This document shows positions 50,902-59,169 of a DNA stretch of 64,000 nt, in pieces (the first letter of the stretch is position 1; each line of letters begins with the position of its first letter). The stretch is from the NCBI RefSeq assembly GCF_000685355.1, contig NZ_JHET01000001.1, positions 124,001 to 188,000 on the forward strand. The letters run 5' to 3'. The translations under genes were made by a program, and so were the position numbers. Below the pieces are notes generated by a model. That model saw only the letters and a program-made list of their open reading frames with translations, searched no databases and was not told the DNA's origin. The stretch comes from Microbacterium sp. CH12i (GTDB lineage Bacteria; Actinomycetota; Actinomycetes; Actinomycetales; Microbacteriaceae).

Positions 50902-53643
50902 GTGCGAGGTGGCTTGGAGCGCTGGAAGCGAGGTGGCGATTCGCGCGGTGTTCGCCACGCGATCTCCTACGCGCTTGAGGGAAGGTGCGATGCCCACTTG
51001 CCCCACTCTGCCGTGGTCGAGGTGCTCGAGAACTACAGCGGTACCGGCGGCTCGACGGTGGCGCGCTTCGTCGTCGAGGATGGAGTGGTCAGTTCCGACG
51101 AGCTCTCAGCAGGCGGACTGCGTGTGTGGCTCACCGGCCATGATCCGGTCACGGGGGAGCAACGCGGCACGTCCCTCATGCGACCCGATGCAGACCTGCT
51201 CCTGGACGGAACGCTGAATCACCCCAAGTCGTACAGCATCGCCGCATTGCTGCATCCTGATTTGGCGGCAGAATTCGAGGCGCTTCAGGACCGCATCCGC
51301 AACCGCGTCATAGCACTTTGGCAACGCGAGCTGAATGCGCGGCGAGGCCACGGCGGACTCATCCGCGAGTCCATCGCTCGGCTCGAGGTCGTCGAGTTGC
51401 AACACCGTCGATCCCGCGCGCTGGACCCGCATGCGCATCGGCACCTCTGGTTGAACGTGAAAGTGCGCGGTGACGACGGGAAGTGGACCAACGTTGATTC
51501 ACGAGTCGCGATGAAGTTCCACACCGTCATCAATGCCGAGGGTGAGCTCGCCGCCCGCACGGATCCGCGATGGATCACCGCACTCACCCGTCACGGCTAC
51601 ACGATCGGTGCGGACGGGGAGATCGCGGAGCTCGCCACCGCAGTCGCGCCGATGTCTCGGCGATCGGCGCAGATCGAGACAAATCGAGTCCGTTTGATCG
51701 CGCAGTGGGAGGCCGCGCACAGCGGAACCAGGCCGAGCGTCGAAGTGCTGCAGCAGATTGACCGCAGAGCGTGGGCAGTCGCGCGCCCTAACAAGCCCTC
51801 CCTGCTCGACGAGCAATCTTGGGAAGCGACCGTGCGCGAAGAACTCGCCACGATCGATGCCGCACTCCTGACCTCGCGGATGCCGCGAGCAGCCGACCTC
51901 GTCGGCGTGGACGATCTGGATCTCGACATGCTTGCCGCCGCCGCGGTAGTCGATGCCGATCTCCGATCCACCGGATCCAGCGGACGGTTCAGCCACTATG
52001 ACCTCCGCGCAGGGGCGATACGGGTGCTGTCGCGATCGGGCGTGGTCGCGGATCGTGCTGATTTCGATGCAGTCCTGCGCCGCATCGCCGATCGCGCCCG
52101 TCGCCTGACTGTGAGCCTGTCGTCACAGCCGGCGGTTCCCGAGCATGTGAAGTCACTGATGGCGCGCGAGACGATGCGGCTGAAAATCCGTGTTGGCGAA
52201 GCGTTGGACGCGATCGCTACTTCCGGCCGATCGCTGTTGCCGGACGAGCTGCGGCGCAGAGCTGGATCGGTCAAGGCTGCTGACTGCCTTGACGCGTCCC
52301 AAATGGCGGCGGCGTGCGCCATCGCTGGCTCGATCGGCTTGGTGACCGTCATCGGACCAGCGGGCGCAGGAAAGACCACGATGTTGCGCGCGACACTGCA
52401 CGCGTTGACGTCGCAACGACGGCGGATGCTCGTTGTCGCTCCTACCCGCAAGGCGGCATCGGTCGCGTCGCGTGAGACAGGAGCCGAGGCGTCCAGCGTC
52501 CATGCGCTTCTGTACGACTACGGTTACCGATGGTCGACCGACCCAACGGGATCGCAGGTGTGGCGCCGCCTCGAGATCGGTCAAGTGGATAGTGCCACCG
52601 GGTTGAACTACGACGGTTCACAGAGATACTCCTTGCGCCTGGGGGACCGCATCGTGGTGGATGAGGCCGGCGTCCTGGACCTGCAAGCGGCGAACGCCCT
52701 ACTCGAGCTCGCCCTCGAAGCCGGCGCCGGCGTGGCAATGGTCGGCGACCCGCACCAGGCGCTTCCGGTCGGCCATGCCGGAGCGATGGCATCCGCGATC
52801 CGTCACGCACCAGCATCCATTGAACTGGACACGGTGCACCGCTTCCACGACGCGGACTATGCCGCGCTCACTTTGCAGCTCCGCAACCCGCGCGACGGTG
52901 CGCACGCCCTCGAGCTCGCCGAAAGACTCTATGCGGGCCGACACCTGCAACGAGTCGACAGTGTCGAGGCCGCAAGAGAAGCGATGATCGACGGATACCT
53001 CGACGCCGAAGGCCGCGGTCAACGCGTCGCGATAGTTTGCGGAACGAACAGCGAGGTGGATGCGGTCAACGCATTGATCCAGGGTCGACGCATCGAGTGC
53101 GGCGAACTCGACCCCACCCGCGTTGCGGCGGGGATGGGGGAGCAGCGACTCCTGGTCGGCGACGCCGTGCAGACCCGCCGCAATGACCGGCGCACCGGAG
53201 TCGACAACCGAGCGCAGTGGATCGTCAGCCGGATCGAGCCCGACTTTGTTGACCTCCTCTCACCCAGCGACAGTGGCGAACGACGTCGGGTGAGTCGCGA
53301 CTATGCGCTCGAGCACGTTCAGCTCGCATACGCCTCGACAGTGCACGGCGTCCAGGGAGAAACCGTTGATAAAGCGATTGTCGGCCCCGATGTGGATGCT
53401 GCCGGCCTCTACGTCGGACTCACCCGTGGGCGTCACTGGAATCACGCGGTGGTGGTCGCCAGGACGGATGCCGCAGCTAAAAGCTCCCTCGCCGCGACGA
53501 TGTTGCGAGGCACCACGGAGGTCACTATCAGCGACTCGCTTCGCGCAGTCGAAGCGGAGCTACGGCGGGCTGCGCGAGACGAAACGATGAGGCCGCAAGG
53601 ATTCGGAGTTGCTGGCGTAAGCACAGCCGGAATGTCTCGTTGA
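50902..53643 (+). CDS. MobF-family relaxase-helicase (TrwC/TraA type)
   Basis: Encodes 913 residues. The N-terminal TrwC relaxase domain has NHPKSYSIAALLHPDLAAEF and the metal-binding His triad in LDPHAHRHLWLNVKV near residue 180. Tyr23 and Tyr45 are candidate nicking residues. The helicase half has Walker A VIGPAGAGKTTMLRATLHAL near 487, IVVDEAGVLDLQAANALLEL, and the C-terminal UvrD-like block STVHGVQGETVDKAIVGPD with YVGLTRGRHWNHAVVV. It nicks at oriT and unwinds DNA for conjugal transfer. No coupling protein is present, so transfer relies on a helper. Confidence 0.88.
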   Translation: MRGGLERWKRGGDSRGVRHAISYALEGRCDAHLPHSAVVEVLENYSGTGGSTVARFVVEDGVVSSDELSAGGLRVWLTGHDPVTGEQRGTSLMRPDADLLLDGTLNHPKSYSIAALLHPDLAAEFEALQDRIRNRVIALWQRELNARRGHGGLIRESIARLEVVELQHRRSRALDPHAHRHLWLNVKVRGDDGKWTNVDSRVAMKFHTVINAEGELAARTDPRWITALTRHGYTIGADGEIAELATAVAPMSRRSAQIETNRVRLIAQWEAAHSGTRPSVEVLQQIDRRAWAVARPNKPSLLDEQSWEATVREELATIDAALLTSRMPRAADLVGVDDLDLDMLAAAAVVDADLRSTGSSGRFSHYDLRAGAIRVLSRSGVVADRADFDAVLRRIADRARRLTVSLSSQPAVPEHVKSLMARETMRLKIRVGEALDAIATSGRSLLPDELRRRAGSVKAADCLDASQMAAACAIAGSIGLVTVIGPAGAGKTTMLRATLHALTSQRRRMLVVAPTRKAASVASRETGAEASSVHALLYDYGYRWSTDPTGSQVWRRLEIGQVDSATGLNYDGSQRYSLRLGDRIVVDEAGVLDLQAANALLELALEAGAGVAMVGDPHQALPVGHAGAMASAIRHAPASIELDTVHRFHDADYAALTLQLRNPRDGAHALELAERLYAGRHLQRVDSVEAAREAMIDGYLDAEGRGQRVAIVCGTNSEVDAVNALIQGRRIECGELDPTRVAAGMGEQRLLVGDAVQTRRNDRRTGVDNRAQWIVSRIEPDFVDLLSPSDSGERRRVSRDYALEHVQLAYASTVHGVQGETVDKAIVGPDVDAAGLYVGLTRGRHWNHAVVVARTDAAAKSSLAATMLRGTTEVTISDSLRAVEAELRRAARDETMRPQGFGVAGVSTAGMSR

Positions 53644-53959
53644 CTAATCCTCGGATCGATTGCGGGCCGCAGATCCGTACCGAGTCGGCTTCATTGGGGC
53701 AATCGCTACCTGCAAGGGCGTACCTCACGACGCTGTCATTCTTGTCCGTGCACTGCAGGAGGCCAACGGTCGCTCGGTGTGCGTGGCGGCGCAACTGGTC
53801 TTCAACAATCTCGACGTAGAAGCCAAGCTGGCCGACGAGTCAGCGGGGCCCCGCGGTGCAAGACGCGACGGTCGGGCGCGACCCTCAGAAAATTTACGAG
53901 CTGTGCTGCGGCCGACCTGCTGTCGGAGTCGGCCGCACCTTCGGCTCGAGCGGATCGCG
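53644..53959. other. Stretch between relaxase and excisionase genes
   Basis: Open frames exist on both strands, but all are Arg- or Ala-rich without family features, and none has a ribosome site. I see no strong dyad. It may contain the end of the relaxase transcript and of the minus-strand excisionase transcript. Confidence 0.4.
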
Positions 53960-54139
53960 TCATTGTGCACTGGAAAACGCGTCCGCGATGTACTTCTCTA
54001 CGTCCGACTCGCGCCAGCAACGGCGGCCGGCGATAATCGCCGACTGCGGGGCGGTGCCCATGTGTACCATCCAGCGTAGCTGCGCTGGTGTCCGACGCAA
54101 GCGGTCGGCTACGTCGCCGATGAACATGATCTTGTCCAT
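53960..54139 (-). CDS. Excisionase-like helix-turn-helix protein
   Basis: About 59 residues from the ATG at 54139, which follows GGAGGTGAGAAGA. MDKIMFIGDVADRLRRTPAQ, LRWMVHMGTAPQSAIIAGRR and CWRESDVEKYIADAF form the MerR-like winged HTH found in AlpA and Xis proteins. It is divergent from the XRE regulator and close to the integrase, as expected for a recombination directionality factor. Its targets would lie near the att sites. Confidence 0.78.
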   Translation of the reverse strand: MDKIMFIGDVADRLRRTPAQLRWMVHMGTAPQSAIIAGRRCWRESDVEKYIADAFSSAQ

Positions 54140-54169
54140 TCTTCTCACCTCCGTTCGTAGTTGGAAGTA

Positions 54170-54199
54170 ACTGGATACTCCAGTAGATCACGATATCTA
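54170..54199. promoter_or_regulatory. Operator-like dyads between excisionase and XRE genes
   Basis: ACTGG-ATACT-CCAGT (54170-54184) is a perfect 5-bp dyad. TAGAT-CACGAT-ATCTA (54184-54199) is a second one directly adjoining. They fit a switch region bound by the XRE protein that sets excisionase versus integrase expression. Confidence 0.55.
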
Positions 54200-54235
54200 G
54201 TCGCGCGCAATAGAATTTCGTAGTATCGTCGTCTC

Positions 54236-54814
54236 ATGGCAAACGATGCAGAAATCGGCCGAAATGTGACGCGCCTTAGAGGTGGTGGGAGCCAGAAGGA
54301 TCTCGCTGATGCGATGCGCAAAAAAGGCTTCCGATGGTCGCAGGCCACCGTATGGGCGGTCGAGAAGGGCGAAAGGCCCCTCCGACTGACCGAGGCCGAC
54401 GCGCTCGGCCAGGTCTTTGGCATCCATCATCAGATGTTGCTTTCGACGGGCGATCACCTTGATCTCACGTTGCAGCTTCGCGAGTTCGGTGAACGTTTGG
54501 ACGAGATCCACGAGCTTGCTTACAGTTCCTTCGCTGAACAGCGACAGCTCGCGGAGTCCATCGATCTGGTGCCCCCCGGTGAGTTGGATGAAGAAGTAAC
54601 CATCGACGTCGTAAGGCGCACAGCGGTCGACGCTGCACTCGAAGGGCTGGCCCGGGCGGCGGAACATCATCGCGGACTTCTCGATGCCAACGAACTTATG
54701 GATGGTCCGGTAGCCCGATCCGCTCAGCAGTTCACCGAAGCCTTCGACACCCACGTGCGCGACCTGGTCGAAGGGCAGACCGGGCGTTTCGCGAGTGGAG
54801 ATCGAGCCCACTAA
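54236..54814 (+). CDS. XRE-family regulator of the element
   Basis: Encodes 192 residues. N-terminal HTH: IGRNVTRLRGGGSQKDLADA then WSQATVWAVEKGERPLRLTE. The C-terminal half is helical and acidic (LREFGERLDEIHELAYSSFA), suiting dimerisation or ligand sensing. It sits directly before the integrase (9 bp gap) and divergent from the excisionase, so it is the likely master regulator of integration and excision. Confidence 0.82.
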   Translation: MANDAEIGRNVTRLRGGGSQKDLADAMRKKGFRWSQATVWAVEKGERPLRLTEADALGQVFGIHHQMLLSTGDHLDLTLQLREFGERLDEIHELAYSSFAEQRQLAESIDLVPPGELDEEVTIDVVRRTAVDAALEGLARAAEHHRGLLDANELMDGPVARSAQQFTEAFDTHVRDLVEGQTGRFASGDRAH

Positions 54815-54823
54815 GGAGCACTG

Positions 54824-55924
54824 ATGGCATCCATCACGCAGCGAGACGACGGCGTCTGGCGCGCGCGGTATCGAGACGCGGCAGGTAAAGAACACGCCCG
54901 ACACTTCGCATTGAAGCGCGACGCTCAGCGATGGCTGAACGAAGTCGCGGCAGCCGTGGTCACCGGACAGTACGTCGACCCGAAGGCCGGAAAGATCACA
55001 TGGTCCGACTGGACGAGCGCGTGGATGCAACGGCAGACATGGGCCGAAGGAACGCACGAAGCGGCCACGGTTGCCGTATCCAGCGTGCCGTGGAAGAGCG
55101 GTTCGGTCGGCACCGTGAACGCCTCACACGTCCAGGCATGGATCGCGGGAGAATTGAAACGCGGGCTCGCGCCATCCACGATCAAGACGCGTCTCAACTA
55201 TGTGCAGATGGCGTTCCGCGCGGCAGTCGTCGATCGCATCATTGCAACGAATCCCACAGCTGGAGTCAAGCCTCCACGCGCCCGCAAACTCGAAGCCACC
55301 ATGCGGGTTCTCGGCCCCGACGAAGTCCACGCCGTTCTGGAGGCAGCTGGTGAGTTCCGAGGTTTCGTCGAAGTATGCGTTTTCGCCGGCATGCGCCTGG
55401 GCGAAGCGGCAGGCCTCCAACTCGCCGACATCAATTTTCTCGGCCGTTCAATCCGGGTGGCACGCCAGGTGCAGGGCTCCACGATCAAAGCCGCCAAGCT
55501 GGTGCCGCCTAAGTACCACTCCGAGCGGACCGTCTATGTGCCTGGTGAACTCACCGCCTCGCTTTCGGCACATGTCGCGCGGAACGCTGTAACCGACCCC
55601 GAAGAGCAACTGTTCACGACTCCGCTCGGTCGGCTCTGGAATCGCAATAACGCAGCGGGGGAGTGGCGACGCATCCGCGAAGAGGTCGGGCTTCCGGAAG
55701 ACATCACATTGCACACTCTGCGGCACACGTTCGCTTCGAACCTCATCGCTTCCGGTTGCGACGTGGTCACGGTGCAGCGTGCGCTCGGCCACTCAACGCC
55801 ATCGATCACGTTGAACGTCTACAGCCACCTCTGGCCATCGGCAGAGGACAAGACGAGGGCAGCGACCGCGGACTTCATGGCTCTCGCAGCGCGACCAACG
55901 GCCAGCGTGCGAGCCACATCCTAG
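54824..55924 (+). CDS. int: Site-specific tyrosine integrase
   Basis: Encodes 366 residues. The N-terminal arm-binding AP2-like domain (DGVWRARYRDAAGKEHARHF) and SAM-like core-binding domain (LAPSTIKTRLNYVQMAFRAA) lead to the catalytic domain. Catalytic residues are Arg in FAGMRLGEAAGLQ, His-x-x-Arg in LHTLRHTFASNLIA, His in ALGHSTPSITLN and Tyr in VYSHLW. It recombines the 26-bp core found at 31414 and 55978. It lies 53 bp from attR, the usual position for such an integrase. Confidence 0.93.
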   Translation: MASITQRDDGVWRARYRDAAGKEHARHFALKRDAQRWLNEVAAAVVTGQYVDPKAGKITWSDWTSAWMQRQTWAEGTHEAATVAVSSVPWKSGSVGTVNASHVQAWIAGELKRGLAPSTIKTRLNYVQMAFRAAVVDRIIATNPTAGVKPPRARKLEATMRVLGPDEVHAVLEAAGEFRGFVEVCVFAGMRLGEAAGLQLADINFLGRSIRVARQVQGSTIKAAKLVPPKYHSERTVYVPGELTASLSAHVARNAVTDPEEQLFTTPLGRLWNRNNAAGEWRRIREEVGLPEDITLHTLRHTFASNLIASGCDVVTVQRALGHSTPSITLNVYSHLWPSAEDKTRAATADFMALAARPTASVRATS

Positions 55925-55929
55925 GATTC

Positions 55930-55948
55930 TGCGGACTCCCTGCGGACT
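55930..55948. promoter_or_regulatory. Right integrase arm-type sites (two TGCGGACT repeats)
   Basis: TGCGGACT at 55930 and 55941, 11 bp apart, same orientation as the three left copies. The preceding ATTC before the first octamer is also shared with the left end. It lies 29 bp from the right core repeat. Confidence 0.68.
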
Positions 55949-55977
55949 AAACCAGGAAAACCCCAGGTCAGAATCAT

Positions 55978-56003
55978 GCTCTACCGGTAGTTGATGAACT
56001 GCA
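55978..56003. repeat. Right attachment repeat (attR) within the yajQ 3' end
   Basis: GCTCTACCGGTAGTTGATG, one mismatch, ACTGCA. On the minus strand it encodes the last residues of YajQ (LQFINYR and stop). Insertion here recreates the yajQ terminus, so the gene stays whole. Confidence 0.85.
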
Positions 56004-56469
56004 GATCAAGGTCGAGATCCGAGCCCTTGAGCAGCGCGATGATCGACTGAAGGTCGTCGCGGCTCTTGGACTGCACCCGCAGCTCATCACCCTGGATCTG
56101 GCTCTTCACGGACTTCGGACCCTCGTCGCGAATGATCTTGCCGATCTTCTTCGCGTTCTCCGACGAGATGCCGTCCTTGATGGTGCAGGAGATGCGGTAT
56201 TCCTTGCCACTGGCGAATGGCTCACCGGTTTCAAGGCTCTTCAACGAGATGCCGCGCTTGATCAGCTTCGACTGCAGGACGTCGAGAACAGCTTTCGCCC
56301 GCTCTTCGGTGCCGGCCTTGATCAGGATCGACTCGCCACTCCACTCAACCGACGAGCCGGTGCCCTTGAAGTCGTAGCGCTGCTCGATCTCTTTACGCGC
56401 CTGGTTGACGGCGTTCTCGGCCTCCTGGTGGTCGACCTTGCTGACGATGTCAAAGGATGAATCTGCCAT
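55981..56469 (-). CDS. yajQ: YajQ-family nucleotide-binding protein
   Basis: Encodes 162 residues from the ATG at 56469; a longer in-frame start has no support. [40 protein letters not shown] and [20 protein letters not shown] are the DUF520 signature. Members bind cyclic di-GMP, GTP or tRNA in different species. Its 3' end is the integration target of the metal-resistance element, a conserved housekeeping 3' end. Confidence 0.93.
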   Translation of the reverse strand: MADSSFDIVSKVDHQEAENAVNQARKEIEQRYDFKGTGSSVEWSGESILIKAGTEERAKAVLDVLQSKLIKRGISLKSLETGEPFASGKEYRISCTIKDGISSENAKKIGKIIRDEGPKSVKSQIQGDELRVQSKSRDDLQSIIALLKGSDLDLDLQFINYR

Positions 56470-56613
56470 GTGGCCAGTGTAGCTATCCCACGCGAGGACG
56501 GCAGGAGGCGGTAGCGTGCGTGGCATGCTACCGGCACCGCACAGCTGGCGCAGTTTCGCGCGCAGTGGACGCCATTCGCCCGTGTCGTCACGGGTCTAGT
56601 GGGAGGGAAAAGA

Positions 56614-57222
56614 ATGATCAACTCAGATGCCGCGCGCCAGCGCGATGACTTCCTGGCGAGGCTTGATGCCGAGATGCAGAGCGTCCCGCATGGCATCGCA
56701 ACAGAGATCCGCGCTGGTATTGCGGAGGAGCTTGATGGTCTGGATGCCACGGCAACTGCCGGGCGCATCGAGCAGCTCGGCGACCCGGCGACCATCGCGC
56801 AGGAGGCACAAGCCGAGGTGCGGACGACCGATGCCAGCTCAGTGCACGCGAATTCAGTGCACGCGAATAAGGAACCGTTCTCGCAGAGCCGTGTCTTCGC
56901 GATCACGGCCGCACTCGTATTCGCGTTCGGCGGCTTCATCGTCCCCGTGGTGGGGTGGTTCGTAGGCGCGGTGATGGTCGCAGTCAGTGCGCGTTGGCGA
57001 CGCTGGGAGAAGGTGCTCGCCATCACGTTGCCATTCGCGACAGCAGTGCTTCTCAGCGTGGTGATGTGGCTCGCGCGGTTTATGTCCGTGGACGGAGTAG
57101 CAACAGAGCGCAACCCGCTTCTCCCCACGGCATTTGACCTCTGGCATTCCGGCATCCTGCTCGTGTTTCTGCTCATCCCGATCATCGGCGGGTGGCTGCT
57201 CTGGCGGCTGCGCCGCCGCTGA
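56614..57222 (+). CDS. HAAS-domain membrane protein
   Basis: About 202 residues from the ATG at 56614, behind GGGAGGGAAAAGA. Residues 1-75 (RDDFLARLDAEMQSVPHGIA, EEELDGLDATATAGRIEQLG-like helices) match the HAAS/permease-prefix helical domain, which is often regulated by a PadR partner. Four transmembrane helices follow. A 15-bp in-frame tandem duplication gives SVHAN twice between the domains. No PadR gene is adjacent here. The function is unknown. Confidence 0.72.
   Translation: MINSDAARQRDDFLARLDAEMQSVPHGIATEIRAGIAEELDGLDATATAGRIEQLGDPATIAQEAQAEVRTTDASSVHANSVHANKEPFSQSRVFAITAALVFAFGGFIVPVVGWFVGAVMVAVSARWRRWEKVLAITLPFATAVLLSVVMWLARFMSVDGVATERNPLLPTAFDLWHSGILLVFLLIPIIGGWLLWRLRRR
56839..56868. 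repeat. In-frame 15-bp tandem duplication
   Basis: TCAGTGCACGCGAAT occurs twice head to tail and encodes SVHAN-SVHAN in the linker of the HAAS-domain protein. It is likely a recent slippage event in a flexible region. Confidence 0.7.
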
Positions 57223-57291
57223 GCCGGTCGGGGGCACAACTCCTCGCGTGTCCACAACGAACAAACTCGCGCCCCGCCGTACCGTGGAGAC

Positions 57292-57561
57292 ATGGCACGG
57301 GTCGGCGGTCGCAATCTGGTGATGAGTTGGATCGCGGGACTCTTTTGCGCGGGCGTCGTTGTCGGGCTCATTTGGTTGGCTGCCCCGATGGGCCCGATGC
57401 TGGTCGACTTTATGGGAGACGTGCTTCGCACGTCGCTCCCACTAGTTCATAAACCCCTAATTCTCCGCCGGTCAGGCGACACGTCGGCACGCCTGCGCGG
57501 ACGTGCGCCCGCACGGCGATACCCTCACACTGCACACTTCCGACGAGAGGCGCCCCCATGA
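57292..57561 (+). CDS. Short membrane-anchored protein, C-terminus uncertain
   Basis: MARVGGRNLVMSWIAGLFCA and GVVVGLIWLAAPMGPMLVDF form a one-helix anchor, then MGDVLRTSLP. I recall similar proteins of about 45-60 residues in Microbacterium. The remaining 40 residues (RRSGDTSARLRGRAPARRYP) look like non-coding translation, so a missing or extra base after residue 50 probably removed the natural stop. It overlaps the next start by 4 bp. Confidence 0.5.
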   Translation: MARVGGRNLVMSWIAGLFCAGVVVGLIWLAAPMGPMLVDFMGDVLRTSLPLVHKPLILRRSGDTSARLRGRAPARRYPHTAHFRREAPP

Positions 57562-58612
57562 GTGACCCCGAGGTTCCCCGGTCCGAGCATCCGGCAGACG
57601 TCAACGACGTCGTCGACAGCGCGAACGCCGGCCTCGCCGAGCTGACGCCGCGCGCGCTGACGTTCCCCGTGCGACCCACTCCGCCGATGACACCAACGTC
57701 GTCGAGAGCAACGCTGGTGAGAATAACGCTGGCGACGATGCAGCTGTCGACTACAGCGCAGCTGACCCCGACCTTGCCGCCTTTGAGGACGCTGAGCGGA
57801 GCCATCCCGGCACGTTCGACACGACGCCGCGCGCCGAGTCCTCCAAGGGTGTCGACGACTCTTTTGCCAGTGACACACCCAGAAGCGACTACTTCGCGGA
57901 GCGCGGTTACGGCGCCGACGTTGCACCCGAAACGTCTGTTGCTGACACTGCGTACGCACCTCCGGCAGCCGACGACACCGAGACCAGGGTCGTCGCTTCC
58001 GAGCCGGTTGTTGCCTCTGAGCCGGTGATCGCTGCCACGCCGCAGCACCAGCCGATCTTCGTACAGGCGCCAGAGCCTCCGCGTGAGCGTAGCAACCGCG
58101 GCACAGCGGGACTCATCGGACTGCTGGCGACCGTCGTCTTCGCGATCTTGTACCTGGGCCTCGGGCTGGGCTGGAATGCACTTCAGGGCAACGTCAACGG
58201 TGAGAACATCGTTGATCAGCTGATCGCTCCGCTGACGATGTGGGGCTTCTGGGTTCCTGTCGTGGTGTTCTTCCTCAGCTTCTGGCTGCTGGGCGCGTTC
58301 ATCAACCGCGGACGCTGGGGCAAGTGGGTCATCTTCGGACTCCTCGTCGGCGTGGCATCGTACGGCGGCTACATCCTCGGCCAGCTTTTCGAAGCCCCTT
58401 TCTGGCTGATCACGTCGTCCGAAGCGACCGACCTGGTCAGCGAGCAGCTGTTCGCGCCGTTCGCCATCGCAGCCTTCGTCCTCGGGCGCGAGCTGACCAT
58501 CTGGTTCGGTGCATGGGTCGCCCGCAGTGGTGCCCGCAAGACCGAGCTCAACGCCGAGGCTCAGCGTGAGTACGAGCGCACGCTTGAGGCCGGCCCGACA
58601 CTCTCGAGGTAA
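57558..58612 (+). pseudogene. Membrane protein with long acidic N-terminal domain, frame broken by one base
   Basis: About 351 residues when rejoined. The ATG at 57558 reads SDPEVPRSEHPADVNDVVDS, then ANAGLAEL. Near 57642 the frame slips and continues DAARADVPRATHSADDTNVV, FAERGYGADVAPETSVADTA and so on, an Asp/Ala/Glu-rich disordered stretch of about 150 residues. Three to four transmembrane helices follow (GLIGLLATVVFAILYLGLGL, FWVPVVVFFLSFWLLGAFIN, WVIFGLLVGVASYGGYILGQ). The architecture recurs in Microbacteriaceae; the function is unknown. Confidence 0.7.
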
Positions 58613-58620
58613 TCACGAAC

Positions 58621-59118
58621 ATGTCGCCGTCTGACCCTCGCGGGCCTGCTCCCGCGGGGGTCTCGGCCGCTCTGGCGACGGTTATGGCGACCATCGGATT
58701 CTTTGCACTCGCGGTCTTTGGGCTCGGTGCGTTGAGCATCGCGACGGATGCCGAGATCATCTCGGTGGCTGGAGTCGGACAGGCGCCCGGCATCATCGGC
58801 ATGATCATCGCTGTCGCAGTGTTCGCCGGCATCCTCTGGCTTGCACTGCGGATTGCGCAACCACGATTTCGCTCGGTATGGGCAATATCGATCGCTACGA
58901 CCTTGGCTCATCTGCTTGCTGTTGGAGTGGGCCTCCTGTTCGCTGGCGGGGATTTCGTCACGGCGTTGGCAGTGATGGGCGGGCTGGTCACCGGAGGGGC
59001 GAGTCTTGTCATGCTCGTGGTCGCCGCGATTGCGGCATGGGCCGGGGTGGCGCTTCGACGCACGCGGGCAAAGCGTCCGCGGTGGCCGTGGGAGCGCGAG
59101 GATTCCGATGAGGCGTGA
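58621..59118 (+). CDS. Four-helix membrane protein (possibly DUF6121)
   Basis: Encodes 165 residues. Four hydrophobic helices (AALATVMATIGFFALAVFGL, GIIGMIIAVAVFAGILWLAL, ISIATTLAHLLAVGVGLLFA, GGASLVMLVVAAIAAWAGVA) end in a basic RRTRAKRPRWPWER tail. It follows the preceding membrane protein by 8 bp and is probably cotranscribed. The DUF6121 label is from memory and tentative. Confidence 0.65.
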   Translation: MSPSDPRGPAPAGVSAALATVMATIGFFALAVFGLGALSIATDAEIISVAGVGQAPGIIGMIIAVAVFAGILWLALRIAQPRFRSVWAISIATTLAHLLAVGVGLLFAGGDFVTALAVMGGLVTGGASLVMLVVAAIAAWAGVALRRTRAKRPRWPWEREDSDEA

Positions 59119-59169
59119 CTGGCGGCGTGAAATCTGCTGCGATCACGCGGATCGCCGTACGCTGTAGAC

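Larger units (their letters stand above)
31414..56003. mobile_element. Integrative mobilizable element carrying As, Cu and Cd resistance, inserted at yajQ
   Basis: The 24.6-kb element is defined by direct repeats at 31414-31439 and 55978-56003, by a tyrosine integrase adjacent to the right repeat, and by foreign-type cargo. The order from the left is arsenic operon, copper module, cadmium module, MobF relaxase, Xis-like protein, XRE regulator, integrase. The right repeat is the 3' end of yajQ, so yajQ is kept intact. I see no type IV secretion or coupling-protein gene, so transfer would need a helper. Three res-like repeats inside mark module boundaries. Confidence 0.82.

Noticed and set aside
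53660..54079. A 139-residue plus-strand frame after the relaxase
   Set aside because: No ribosome site, Arg/Ala-rich composition, and it runs across the excisionase gene, which has a good ribosome site and domain match.
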